A stretch of 17,062 bases of DNA from NCBI GenBank assembly GCA_050253185.1, contig JBFWJN010000045.1, positions 1 to 17,062 on the forward strand, written 5' to 3'. The position numbers and the translations under genes are program-made. Source of the stretch: Tichowtungia sp050253185 (GTDB lineage Bacteria > Verrucomicrobiota > Kiritimatiellia > Kiritimatiellales > Tichowtungiaceae). Of the stretch, positions 7,216 through 13,952 are shown one piece after another. The notes beneath the pieces were generated by a model that had not been told where the DNA came from, did not search any database, and was given only the letters and a program-made list of their open reading frames with translations. The first letter of the stretch is position 1. Each line of letters opens with the position of its first letter.

Positions 7216-8499
7216 ATGCTCTGGATCATTTACAACCTGCTGTTTCCCATCGCGTTTCTGTTCATGCTGCCGAAATTCATTTCCCGCATGCTGAAGCGCG
7301 GCGGCTATAAACGGCACTTCGAACAGCGCTTCGGCATCTATGGGAAGGGCGTGTCCGCCCGGCTGGCGGAAGGCCCGCGCATCTGGGTCCATGCGGTCAG
7401 CGTCGGCGAGCTGTTCATTGGCCTCCGCTTTATTGACGAATATCGCGCAGCGCATCCGGATGCTCTTTTTGTGCTGAGCACCAACACGTCGACCGGTCAC
7501 GCGCTGGCCCGCGAAAAAATGGACGCCCGCGATGTGCTGATCTATTTTCCGCTCGATTTTCCATTCGTCATGCGCCGCGTCTTCGATCGGATCAATCCGC
7601 TCAAACTGATTCTGGTCGAATGTGAGTTCTGGCCGAACCTCATCTGGCAGGCGCATCGACGCGGCATCCCGGTGTCCCTCATCAACGGTCGCATTTCCGA
7701 CTCTTCCTTTAACGGCTATCTGAAGCTGCGCCCGTTCACCCGCCGTTTGCTTGAACTGATCAATCCGATCTGTACGCAGGGCCGGCAGGATACCGAACGA
7801 CTGCTGGAACTGGGCGCGAAACCGGAAACCGTGCGGACGCTCGGAACGGCAAAATATGATGTGCCGCCGCCCGCCGCCGATGCCGAAGCCGGCGCCCGTG
7901 CGCTGCTCGGGCTGCTGGGCGTTCCGGACTCCGCGACCATTCTGCTCGGCGGTTCAACCTGGCCCGGCGAAGAAGAAGCTCTTTGCAGAATCTATAAAAC
8001 CCTGCGTGAAACACATCCGGACCTGTTTCTCGTGCTGGTCCCGCGTCACGCCGAACGTCGAGCCGGGATTGTCCAGACATTGGAAAAACAGCAGCTCTCG
8101 TTTGTATTGCGCAGCAACTGCAGGCCGGGTGACCTCACCCGGCGTCCGGAAGTTCTGGTGGTGGATACGACCGGTGAACTGATGGGCTTTTATGCGGCGG
8201 CCGACGTGGTGTTTGTCGGCAAAAGCCTGTGCGAACACGGCGGGCAGAACCCGATTGAGCCGGCGCTGTTCGGCAAGCCGATTGTCGTCGGGCCGAACAT
8301 GGAGAACTTCCCGTCCGTCATGGATGATTTCCGGACAGCGAATGCGATCCGTCAGGTTCCGGATTTCCAGACATTGGAAAAAACGGTCGGCGAACTGTTC
8401 GCGGATTCCAAGGTTCGGAAAACTCTCGGCGAAGCGGCCCGGCAGGTGGTCGAATCGCGCCGCGGTGTGATGCGGAAAACTGTTCAGGCCGTGGGTTGA
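7216..8499 (+). CDS. waaA: 3-deoxy-D-manno-octulosonic acid (Kdo) transferase
   Basis: 427 aa, normal for WaaA/KdtA. It transfers Kdo from CMP-Kdo to the lipid A precursor at the inner membrane, so the cell makes LPS. An N-terminal hydrophobic anchor (LWIIYNLLFPIAFLFML, residues 2-18) is followed by the family motif VHAVSVGELF with the expected catalytic Glu at 65. Further signatures are LVECEFWPNLIW, SLINGRISDSSF, and in the C-terminal nucleotide-binding domain EHGGQNPIEPALFGKPIVVGPNMENF split over the donor-binding loop. The start ATG has only a weak GGGA upstream. Two copies of the 17-bp dyad repeat lie inside the C-terminal half, both encoding Q-T-L-E-K. The 3' end overlaps the minus-strand modD-like gene by 16 bp. 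Confidence 0.93.
   Translation: MLWIIYNLLFPIAFLFMLPKFISRMLKRGGYKRHFEQRFGIYGKGVSARLAEGPRIWVHAVSVGELFIGLRFIDEYRAAHPDALFVLSTNTSTGHALAREKMDARDVLIYFPLDFPFVMRRVFDRINPLKLILVECEFWPNLIWQAHRRGIPVSLINGRISDSSFNGYLKLRPFTRRLLELINPICTQGRQDTERLLELGAKPETVRTLGTAKYDVPPPAADAEAGARALLGLLGVPDSATILLGGSTWPGEEEALCRIYKTLRETHPDLFLVLVPRHAERRAGIVQTLEKQQLSFVLRSNCRPGDLTRRPEVLVVDTTGELMGFYAAADVVFVGKSLCEHGGQNPIEPALFGKPIVVGPNMENFPSVMDDFRTANAIRQVPDFQTLEKTVGELFADSKVRKTLGEAARQVVESRRGVMRKTVQAVG
8070..8086 (-). repeat. 17-bp dyad repeat, copy 4, inside waaA
   Basis: Plus strand reads TGTCCA-GACAT-TGGAAA, one mismatch from the perfect dyad. The reading frame of waaA turns it into V-Q-T-L-E-K. Confidence 0.7.
8364..8380 (-). repeat. 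17-bp dyad repeat, copy 5, inside waaA (perfect)
   Basis: Plus strand reads TTTCCA-GACAT-TGGAAA, the exact reverse complement of TTTCCA-ATGTC-TGGAAA. In waaA it encodes F-Q-T-L-E-K, in the same frame as copy 4. Confidence 0.85.
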
Positions 8500-9332
8500 A
8501 GGTCTGCCTTAATATCGGCGGGTTTGCCGAAGTAGAGCGCGGAGGTCACAATCATATCCACGCCGGCGGCGGCATATTCCGCGCAGTTATCAAGGTTCAC
8601 GCCGCCGGCAATGGCGACTTTGGTCCCCGGATATGTGGATTTGACGGTTTCCGTAACCTGCCGTGTTTCTTCCAGGCTGAATTTATCCAGCTGAACAGCA
8701 TCCGCACCCGCTTTTGCAAAGTTCAGGGCAGACTCAACGGTATGCGCCTCGACAACGGCTTTCTTTTCCCCCAGGCGGGTTTTGAGCTGTTCCATCTGTG
8801 CGGTTAGTGCGTCCGCTCCTCCGATAAAGCGCAGGTGTTCGTCGAAGATCAGGACGGTTTCGGACAGCCCGAGGCGGTGGGGCATCGCTCCGCCGGCGAG
8901 GATGGATTTGATCATCAGTTTCTTTGCGCCGGGAATGATTTTCCGGGTGGTTACCACAGCGATGTCCGGGTTGACCCGGTGAACGGCATCCACCATCCGG
9001 CGGGTGCGCGTGGCAACGCCGGAAGCGTGTTCCACCAGGTTGGTTGCACACCGCCACGCGGCGTGAAGGGATTCCGCCGGGCCGGCGGCTTCCAGAATAA
9101 CGGTATTCTCCTCGACCCGGCTGCCGGAAGGCAGCATCTGCGAAATCGTCAGTCCCAGTTTCTGGAAAATCCGGGCGGCTTCTTCGGTGCAGCAGATAAC
9201 GGTTTTCTGTCGCGTAACCAAACGAATGGTTCCCGGCCGGGTTCCGACGTTGAGCAGATGAGATGTCAGGTCCAGTACAGGCAGGTCATCCTGAATGAGT
9301 GCATCAATTTCGCTGTCGCTGAAATAAATCAT
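8484..9332 (-). CDS. modD: ModD-type quinolinate phosphoribosyltransferase homologue
   Basis: 282 aa. It belongs to the NadC (nicotinate-nucleotide pyrophosphorylase) superfamily. The N-terminal domain has D-L-T-S at 21-24; the barrel domain has ASGVATRTRRMV (103-114), TTRKIIPGAKKL (128-139) and PHRLGLSETVLIFDEH (151-166). The IF-DEH ending, where NadC proteins have K-D-N-H, together with the opening MIYFSDSEIDALI, fits the ModD subgroup, which is usually found beside molybdate transporter genes and has no proven reaction. No modABC or molybdopterin gene is visible here. AAGGA lies at the right distance before the start. It lies 11 bp downstream of the M23 peptidase gene and is likely co-transcribed with it. 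An authentic NadC is the alternative. Confidence 0.82.
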   Translation of the reverse strand: MIYFSDSEIDALIQDDLPVLDLTSHLLNVGTRPGTIRLVTRQKTVICCTEEAARIFQKLGLTISQMLPSGSRVEENTVILEAAGPAESLHAAWRCATNLVEHASGVATRTRRMVDAVHRVNPDIAVVTTRKIIPGAKKLMIKSILAGGAMPHRLGLSETVLIFDEHLRFIGGADALTAQMEQLKTRLGEKKAVVEAHTVESALNFAKAGADAVQLDKFSLEETRQVTETVKSTYPGTKVAIAGGVNLDNCAEYAAAGVDMIVTSALYFGKPADIKADLQPTA

Positions 9333-9343
9333 GATTTTTTTCC

Positions 9344-10081
9344 TTAGTAAAATTTCAGTCCGTGATGGACCGGATTACCGTATCCATAGCCGCTGTCCGG
9401 ATCCCACAGGCCGTATTTCCAGCCGCCTGCCGACGGCTCGGTGAAGCGGGTCGGGCGGCCCGGGAAGGCCATGCCGTAAAATTCTTCGGTGCCGACGTCA
9501 TTCGGCCGGTAATAGCGGATTTCAAAGTGGAGGTGCGGGCCGCCCACGGTTCCGGCATAGAGATGCTTTGAAATCAGGTCGCCCTGCTGGACGGTTTTTC
9601 CGTTCAGCTGCAGTCCGTCCGCCTCATTCAGGTCCAAATCAACGTGACCGTAGAGCGTGACCAGTTTGCCGAGGATGTTCCCCTCCGCATCCCTGATTTC
9701 TTTGGTGATTGAAATGTACTGCCGGTATTTAGGGGCATCCCGGACGGTTGTGATGACTCCGTTGTGGGCGGCATAGAGGGAGACCTCCGTCTCCCGGTTT
9801 CCCACATGCAGGTCGGTTGCCGGATGGTACTGGACCGGCCGGCCTCGTCCCTTTTCGGCGCCGAACTGTCCCATCTTCGGCGTGGTGTATTGCGGGGTTT
9901 TTCCGTTTCCGATGTCCAGCGGATGTTGGAACCGGACGGTGCGGGCGTGTTCCAGGAAACGGTCGATTTGGGGTTTTAATGTTCCACTGTAATATGCCGG
10001 CGTCAGGAAGTCCTCTGAAAAATCCTGTGCGAAGGTGCCTGCGGAGAAAAGGCCCAGCAGGGAAATGATTACGATTTTCAT
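9344..10081 (-). CDS. M23 family metallopeptidase (LytM-type), secreted
   Basis: 245 aa. An N-terminal signal peptide (MKIVIISLLGLFSAGTFA, likely cut before Gln19) sends it to the periplasm. The M23 zinc site is complete: H86 and D90 in HPATD, H146 in LYGH, and H183/H185 in PHLHFEIR. The family cleaves peptide cross-links of peptidoglycan or related peptides. The domain occupies most of the mature protein and no coiled coil or LysM is seen, unlike EnvC/NlpD-type activators. The start ATG at 10081 has no strong ribosome site, but the signal peptide fits it well. First gene of a probable two-gene unit with the modD-like gene; divergent from glycerate kinase across an 80-bp gap. Confidence 0.9.
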   Translation of the reverse strand: MKIVIISLLGLFSAGTFAQDFSEDFLTPAYYSGTLKPQIDRFLEHARTVRFQHPLDIGNGKTPQYTTPKMGQFGAEKGRGRPVQYHPATDLHVGNRETEVSLYAAHNGVITTVRDAPKYRQYISITKEIRDAEGNILGKLVTLYGHVDLDLNEADGLQLNGKTVQQGDLISKHLYAGTVGGPHLHFEIRYYRPNDVGTEEFYGMAFPGRPTRFTEPSAGGWKYGLWDPDSGYGYGNPVHHGLKFY

Positions 10082-10161
10082 GTCCGCAGTATGGCATGGG
10101 CCGAGGGCGTCGGGGAGTTTTAAATTCGCGGAACCGGCCGGCGGATGTTAAAAAATCCCGC

Positions 10162-11274
10162 ATGAAAATTGTACTGGCATTCGATTCGTTCAAGGGAAAA
10201 CTGTCCGCCCGCGAGGTCTGCGAGCTGGTGCGCAACGGCATCCTGTCGGTGCGCCGGGATGCCGAGGCGGTGATGCTTCCGATGGCTGACGGCGGCGAGG
10301 GAACAGCGGAGGCGATGATGTCGGCGCTGGGCGGCGAATGGATTCCGGTTACGGTGACCGGCCCGCGTCCGGCAATGAAGGTCGAGGCCGGGTTTGCCTG
10401 GATGGCCGACAAACGGGTTGCGGTTGTGGAAATGGCAAAGGCCAGCGGCCTGCCGTTGCTGAAGCCCGAAGAGCGCAATCCGATGGAGACGACGACGTTC
10501 GGAACCGGCGAACTGATCCGCGCGGCCATTGACCGCGGTGCGCAGAAAATCCTGCTGACTGTCGGGGGCAGTGCGACGGTCGACGGCGGACTCGGTGCCG
10601 CCGCGGCTCTCGGCTGGCGTTTTCTCGACGGTTCCGGGAAGGATGTCGTGCTGTGCGGCAAGGGGCTTAGCCAGGTGAAGGAGATTGTTCCGCCGAAACG
10701 GATTCTGCCGGCGATGGATGTGCTGTGCGATGTGACGAACCCGCTGTGCGGGCCGAACGGCGCGGCGCGGGTGTACGGTCCGCAGAAGGGCGCGACGCCG
10801 GAGATGGTCGACCTGCTGGATTCCGACCTTTGGAACTTTTCGGAGCTGATTTTCCAAACCCTGGAAAAACCGGTGCGCGACGTGCCGGGCGCGGGCGCGG
10901 CCGGCGGGCTGGCGGCCGGTGCGCTGGCGTTTATGAACGGCAGGCTGGTGCGCGGCGTTGATGCGGTGATGGATACGATCGGGCTGCCTGCGGCGCTGAA
11001 GGGAGCGGACTGGGTGCTGACAGGTGAAGGGAAGTTTGATTCGCAGTCGGTGCAGGGCAAGGTGGTGGACGGGGTGGTCGGACGTGCGGCCGAAGCCGGT
11101 GCAGAAACCGGGGTGATTGCCGGATGCGTTCTGCTGGACGAGGCCGAATGGAAGAAAGCCGGGATTTCACAGGTTCGATCACTTCAGCCGGAAGGCATGT
11201 CGACAGAGGAGTCGATCCGCCGCAGCCGTGAGCTGCTGTTCGAGGCGGGCGCCGCTTTTGCGCAAGGTTTGTAA
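10162..11274 (+). CDS. glxK: Glycerate kinase (GlxK/GarK family)
   Basis: 370 aa. It phosphorylates D-glycerate with ATP, in this family usually to 2-phosphoglycerate, feeding lower glycolysis. Signatures are the opening MKIVLAFDSFKGKLSA, LPMADGGEGT, TFGTGELIRAA, GGSATVDGG, DVPGAGAAGGLAAG and LTGEGKFDSQS. I chose ATG 10162 over an in-frame ATG at 10096 because the family begins exactly with M-K-I-V-x-A-x-D-S-F-K-G and the extra 22 residues are not conserved-looking. No clear Shine-Dalgarno is seen for either start. A 17-bp dyad repeat copy sits inside the gene just before the PGAGAAGG motif. Promoter and start of the next gene follow directly, with no terminator visible. Confidence 0.92.
   Translation: MKIVLAFDSFKGKLSAREVCELVRNGILSVRRDAEAVMLPMADGGEGTAEAMMSALGGEWIPVTVTGPRPAMKVEAGFAWMADKRVAVVEMAKASGLPLLKPEERNPMETTTFGTGELIRAAIDRGAQKILLTVGGSATVDGGLGAAAALGWRFLDGSGKDVVLCGKGLSQVKEIVPPKRILPAMDVLCDVTNPLCGPNGAARVYGPQKGATPEMVDLLDSDLWNFSELIFQTLEKPVRDVPGAGAAGGLAAGALAFMNGRLVRGVDAVMDTIGLPAALKGADWVLTGEGKFDSQSVQGKVVDGVVGRAAEAGAETGVIAGCVLLDEAEWKKAGISQVRSLQPEGMSTEESIRRSRELLFEAGAAFAQGL
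10851..10867 (+). repeat. 17-bp dyad repeat, copy 6, inside glycerate kinase (TTTCCA-AACCC-TGGAAA)
   Basis: Both arms are exact and the centre is AACCC. The gene's frame reads it as F-Q-T-L-E-K, the same peptide as in waaA. Confidence 0.75.
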
Positions 11275-11303
11275 TTGTCCGCCGGATGCCGCTGGTGTAG
11301 GGT
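11275..11303 (+). promoter_or_regulatory. Promoter for the small TM protein gene
   Basis: TTGTCC (11275-11280), exactly 17 bp, TAGGGT (11298-11303), followed by TTCCCC. The same TAGGGTTTCCC string with the same spacing stands upstream of gapA, which supports a real sigma-factor site. Confidence 0.6.
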
Positions 11304-11323
11304 TTCCCCGAACCGCCGGGGAA
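11304..11323. promoter_or_regulatory. 7-bp inverted repeat covering the expected transcription start and ribosome site
   Basis: TTCCCCG (11304-11310) and CGGGGAA (11317-11323) are perfect complements around AACCGC. The right arm is the ribosome site of the gene at 11331. Transcription would start near 11310, so the left arm would be mostly untranscribed; an operator is more likely than a mRNA hairpin. Confidence 0.4.
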
Positions 11324-11330
11324 GATAACA

Positions 11331-11675
11331 ATGGGCTCGACCGATATTTATGAAGTGAAGGAAAATCCGTGGGCTGAACGGATGAAAAACCCTCCGTCGT
11401 CCCCGCGTCGCCGCCGTCGCAGTCAGGGCAAATCTTTTGAGGAGACGGTGGGCGAAGATCGGTCGCAGACGCACCGTCGCCGCAGCAAGAACAGCGGGCT
11501 TCGCCGGTTTCGGCACCAGATGAAGAAGCCGGCGTACAGTCGGAAATTCTGGCTGACGTCTACGATTGTTTTTGTGTCGGTACTGCTGGTGCTGATGGTC
11601 TGGGACCTGTTTTTCCGCTACCCGAAACAAAAGCCGACTGCCGAGCCGGAAGTGTACCGTGCCGTGGTGGAATAG
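11331..11675 (+). CDS. Small Arg-rich single-pass membrane protein, function unknown
   Basis: 114 aa. The first 70 residues are hydrophilic and strongly basic, with RRRRR at 26-30 and another basic cluster HRRRSK at 49-54. One hydrophobic segment (about 73-95) follows, and then a short Pro/Lys-containing tail. By the positive-inside rule the basic part should be cytoplasmic. A clean promoter (11275-11303) and a GGGGAAG ribosome site support expression. I do not recognise a family. It converges with the M50 protease gene, 34 bp apart, with no terminator seen between them. Confidence 0.75.
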   Translation: MGSTDIYEVKENPWAERMKNPPSSPRRRRRSQGKSFEETVGEDRSQTHRRRSKNSGLRRFRHQMKKPAYSRKFWLTSTIVFVSVLLVLMVWDLFFRYPKQKPTAEPEVYRAVVE

Positions 11676-11709
11676 TGCCGGACACGCTGCCTTACATGGT
11701 CTCCATCGG

Positions 11710-12489
11710 CTATTCCTGCCAGTTTTTGAACAGATCGTTGAAAAAGGCGTTGGTCTTTTCCTTTGCATTTTTCCAGAACGATTTCGGCGTGCGCGCGTAG
11801 GGCGGCGGGCTGACGTAGATGTCGGCTTGCGGTTCGACCGTGAACCATTCCTGCTGCATCTGCTGTGCGACCACAGCGCGGTATTCCGCACCTGCCGCGT
11901 TGTAAATGAACACGGCGATCAGTACGAGCATCCAGTTTCCTGAGAAGAGCCCGAAAATTCCAAAAGCAATCGCCATGATCCGGCCGATTTTTACAGCGAG
12001 GGCAGTGGCTTTCAGGCGGCCGATACGCGGCGTCATGAAGGCCCGGAAAATCCGGCCGCCGTCCATCGGGAATGATGGCAGCAGGTTGAACAGGCAGAGC
12101 ATCAGGTTGATTTCGGCCAAACTGGTGAAAAGCATCATGAAGGGGCCAAGCAGAGCAAGTGCCCAGAAAAACAGGGCAAGAAGCAGGCTGGTGAGCGGTC
12201 CGGCTCCCGCAATCAGGAATTCGTCTTTCGGGCGGGAGGGCAGTCCGCTCATTTTGGCGACGCCGCCGATCGGCAGCAGCATGATTTCGTGGACGCGGCA
12301 GCCTTTGCGGATGGCAACCCACGAGTGGCCGAGTTCGTGAACGGCAACGCTGAGGAACAGTCCGGCCGCATAAAGAATTCCGATGAGGCCGAGTGCGAGT
12401 GCGGCGAAAATCAGCAGGATGACCAGCGTGATATGAACGCGGATCGGAATGCCCATGACGCGGGTGATCAGGTAGGAACGTTTAATCAT
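11710..12489 (-). CDS. M50 site-2-type intramembrane zinc protease
   Basis: 259 aa. A multi-pass membrane metalloprotease of the SpoIVFB/YwhC-like group. The zinc motif HELGH is at 51-55 and the third ligand is in NLLPSFPMDGGR, with D143. Hydrophobic segments surround both motifs (about 19-45, 93-137 and 167-190), and GIPIRVH near the N-terminus is typical of the group. The C-terminal 65 residues or so are hydrophilic, and there is no CBS or PDZ domain. I chose ATG 12489, which has AAGGA eight bases upstream and begins M-I-K-R-S-Y; a longer frame from 12546 adds 19 Pro-rich residues that look non-native. Such proteases usually cut membrane-anchored regulators; no partner is recognisable, although the adjacent small TM protein is a conceivable one (speculation). 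Confidence 0.9.
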   Translation of the reverse strand: MIKRSYLITRVMGIPIRVHITLVILLIFAALALGLIGILYAAGLFLSVAVHELGHSWVAIRKGCRVHEIMLLPIGGVAKMSGLPSRPKDEFLIAGAGPLTSLLLALFFWALALLGPFMMLFTSLAEINLMLCLFNLLPSFPMDGGRIFRAFMTPRIGRLKATALAVKIGRIMAIAFGIFGLFSGNWMLVLIAVFIYNAAGAEYRAVVAQQMQQEWFTVEPQADIYVSPPPYARTPKSFWKNAKEKTNAFFNDLFKNWQE

Positions 12490-12673
12490 ACTGTAAATCC
12501 TTATGGGTTTGGGTCGGGGAAGTATTGGAGAAGGATAAGATGGCAAGTATGGATATATCGACGGACGAATCGGTCGGAGTGTTCAATAAATTACCTGTTT
12601 CATGCTTCCAGACTTCCATTCCTGACAGTTTCAGCGCTGGTGCGATGCCTGTCAAGTTTCGCCTCGCAATGGA

Positions 12674-12702
12674 TTGACGCTCGAGGGGGCTTCCGGTAGG
12701 GT
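12674..12702 (+). promoter_or_regulatory. gapA promoter
   Basis: TTGACG (12674-12679), 17-bp spacer, TAGGGT (12697-12702), followed by TTCCCG. The leader would be about 50 nt and carries a small hairpin, AGTCCC/GGGACT (12724-12740), just before the ribosome site AAGGGAGAG (12746-12754). The remaining 12490-12673 part of the gap holds no gene that I can see. Confidence 0.7.
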
Positions 12703-12758
12703 TTCCCGAATTTTTAACAAAAGAGTCCCTTGCCGGGACTTACATAAGGGAGAGAAGA

Positions 12759-13754
12759 ATGGCTACTAAGATTGGTATTAACGGCTTTGGCCGTATCGGC
12801 CGCATGGTTTTCCGTGCTGCTGCAACTCGTGACGATATCGAAGTGGTCGGCATCAACGACCTGCTCGACGTCGACTATCTCGCATACATGCTCAAATACG
12901 ACTCCGTTCACGGCAAATTCGCCGGCACGGTTGAAGTCAAAGACGGCAAGCTCGTCGTTAACGGCAAAGAAATCCGTATCACCGCGGAACGCGACCCGGC
13001 CACCCTGAAATGGGACGAAATCGGCGCTGAAGTCGTTGTTGAATCCACCGGATTCTTCCTGACCGACGAAAAGGCCCGCGCGCACATCACCGCCGGCGCC
13101 AAGAAAGTGGTTCTGTCCGCTCCGTCCAAAGACGCGACGCCGATGTTCGTCTGCGGTGTCAACACCGACAGCTATGCCGGCCAGGACATCGTTTCCAACG
13201 CATCCTGCACCACCAACTGCCTGGCTCCGGTTGCCAAGGTCCTGAACGACAAGTTCGGCATCGAAAAAGGTCTGATGACCACCGTTCACGCTGCAACCGC
13301 CACCCAGAAAACAGTTGACGGTCCGTCCATGAAGGACTGGCGCGGCGGCCGCGGTATCCTGGAAAACATCATCCCGTCTTCCACCGGTGCTGCCAAAGCT
13401 GTCGGCAAAGTGATTCCGGAACTCAACGGCAAGCTGACCGGTATGGCCTTCCGCGTTCCGACGTCTGACGTTTCCGTGGTTGACCTCACCGTCACCCTGA
13501 AAGCCGAAACGTCCTACGAAGCCATCTGCGCTGCGATGAAGGAAGCTTCCGAAGGCGCTCTCAAGGGTATCCTCGGTTACACCGAAGACGCTGTGGTTTC
13601 CACCGACTTCCGCGACGAAGTCTGCACCTCCGTGTTCGATGCCAAAGCCGGTATCCAGCTCGACGGTACCTTCGTCAAAGTGGTTTCCTGGTACGACAAC
13701 GAGTGGGGCTATTCCAACAAGGTCCTCGACCTCGTCAAAGTCATCACCAAGTAA
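12759..13754 (+). CDS. gapA: Glyceraldehyde-3-phosphate dehydrogenase, type I
   Basis: 331 aa, the usual length. It oxidises glyceraldehyde-3-phosphate with NAD+ and phosphate to 1,3-bisphosphoglycerate in the cytoplasm. The nucleotide-binding start is KIGINGFGRIGR; D34 in GINDL is the Asp that favours NAD+ over NADP+. The catalytic Cys is C150 in NASCTTNC, with H177 (TTVHAAT) as its partner, and the C-terminal signature WYDNEWGYS is present. The ribosome site AAGGGAGAG and a strong-looking promoter, plus a double terminator downstream, fit a highly expressed single-gene unit. Start ATG is unambiguous. Confidence 0.98.
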   Translation: MATKIGINGFGRIGRMVFRAAATRDDIEVVGINDLLDVDYLAYMLKYDSVHGKFAGTVEVKDGKLVVNGKEIRITAERDPATLKWDEIGAEVVVESTGFFLTDEKARAHITAGAKKVVLSAPSKDATPMFVCGVNTDSYAGQDIVSNASCTTNCLAPVAKVLNDKFGIEKGLMTTVHAATATQKTVDGPSMKDWRGGRGILENIIPSSTGAAKAVGKVIPELNGKLTGMAFRVPTSDVSVVDLTVTLKAETSYEAICAAMKEASEGALKGILGYTEDAVVSTDFRDEVCTSVFDAKAGIQLDGTFVKVVSWYDNEWGYSNKVLDLVKVITK

Positions 13755-13775
13755 GGATCTTCCTTGCGATGCAAA

Positions 13776-13808
13776 AGCCGCTCCGGTTTCGGGGCGGCTC
13801 TTTTGTTT
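13776..13808 (+). terminator. Intrinsic terminator of gapA (first)
   Basis: AGCCGCTCCG (13776-13785), loop GTTT, CGGGGCGGCT (13790-13799): a 10-bp stem with one G-T pair, then CTTTTGTTT. The last T's are also the first bases of dyad repeat copy 7. Confidence 0.88.
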
Positions 13809-13822
13809 CCAGACATTGGAAA
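13806..13822 (-). repeat. 17-bp dyad repeat, copy 7 (perfect)
   Basis: TTTCCA-GACAT-TGGAAA on the plus strand, the exact reverse complement of copy 8. It begins inside the T-run of the first gapA terminator. Confidence 0.9.
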
Positions 13823-13847
13823 ACTCCGCGCGGCGGCCTGCCGTTTT

Positions 13848-13864
13848 TTTCCAATGTCTGGAAA
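13848..13864 (+). repeat. 17-bp dyad repeat, copy 8 (perfect)
   Basis: TTTCCA-ATGTC-TGGAAA. With copy 7 it forms an 18-bp perfect inverted repeat with a 24-nt GC-rich loop (plus one flanking A/T pair), lying between two terminators. Confidence 0.9.
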
Positions 13865-13870
13865 ACAGGG

Positions 13871-13901
13871 CCGGAGTCATGGTTGACTCCGGCTTTGTTT
13901 T
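13871..13901 (+). terminator. Second intrinsic terminator between gapA and pgk
   Basis: CCGGAGTCA (13871-13879), loop TGGT, TGACTCCGG (13884-13892), a perfect 9-bp stem followed by CTTTGTTTT. It backs up the first terminator and partly overlaps the -35 box of the pgk promoter. Confidence 0.85.
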
Positions 13902-13910
13902 ATCTATCAT
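13883..13910 (+). promoter_or_regulatory. pgk promoter
   Basis: TTGACT (13883-13888), 16-bp spacer, TATCAT (13905-13910). The -35 box lies in the right arm of the second terminator. It lacks the TAGGGTTTCCC element of gapA. Confidence 0.5.
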
Positions 13911-13952
13911 TCGAAGCTCATTTTACAAACTGTGAAAGGGGAGAGAACAGCC

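Noticed and set aside
10096..10161. Upstream in-frame ATG for glycerate kinase
   Set aside because: Family members begin at M-K-I-V-x-A-x-D-S-F-K-G, which matches ATG 10162.
12490..12546. Longer M50 protease frame with a Pro-rich start
   Set aside because: ATG 12489 has AAGGA upstream and gives the usual short N-terminus; the 19 extra residues overlap that ribosome site.
12604..12656. Possible degenerate REP-like element before gapA (GCTTCCAGACTTCC ... GATGCCTGTC)
   Set aside because: It shares short words with the mod-rhuM gap hairpins and has TGACAG/CTGTCA ends, but the arms are far apart and the similarity is patchy.
13932..13952. GTG start for pgk
   Set aside because: It lies upstream of the AAAGGGGAGAG ribosome site that serves ATG 13953.
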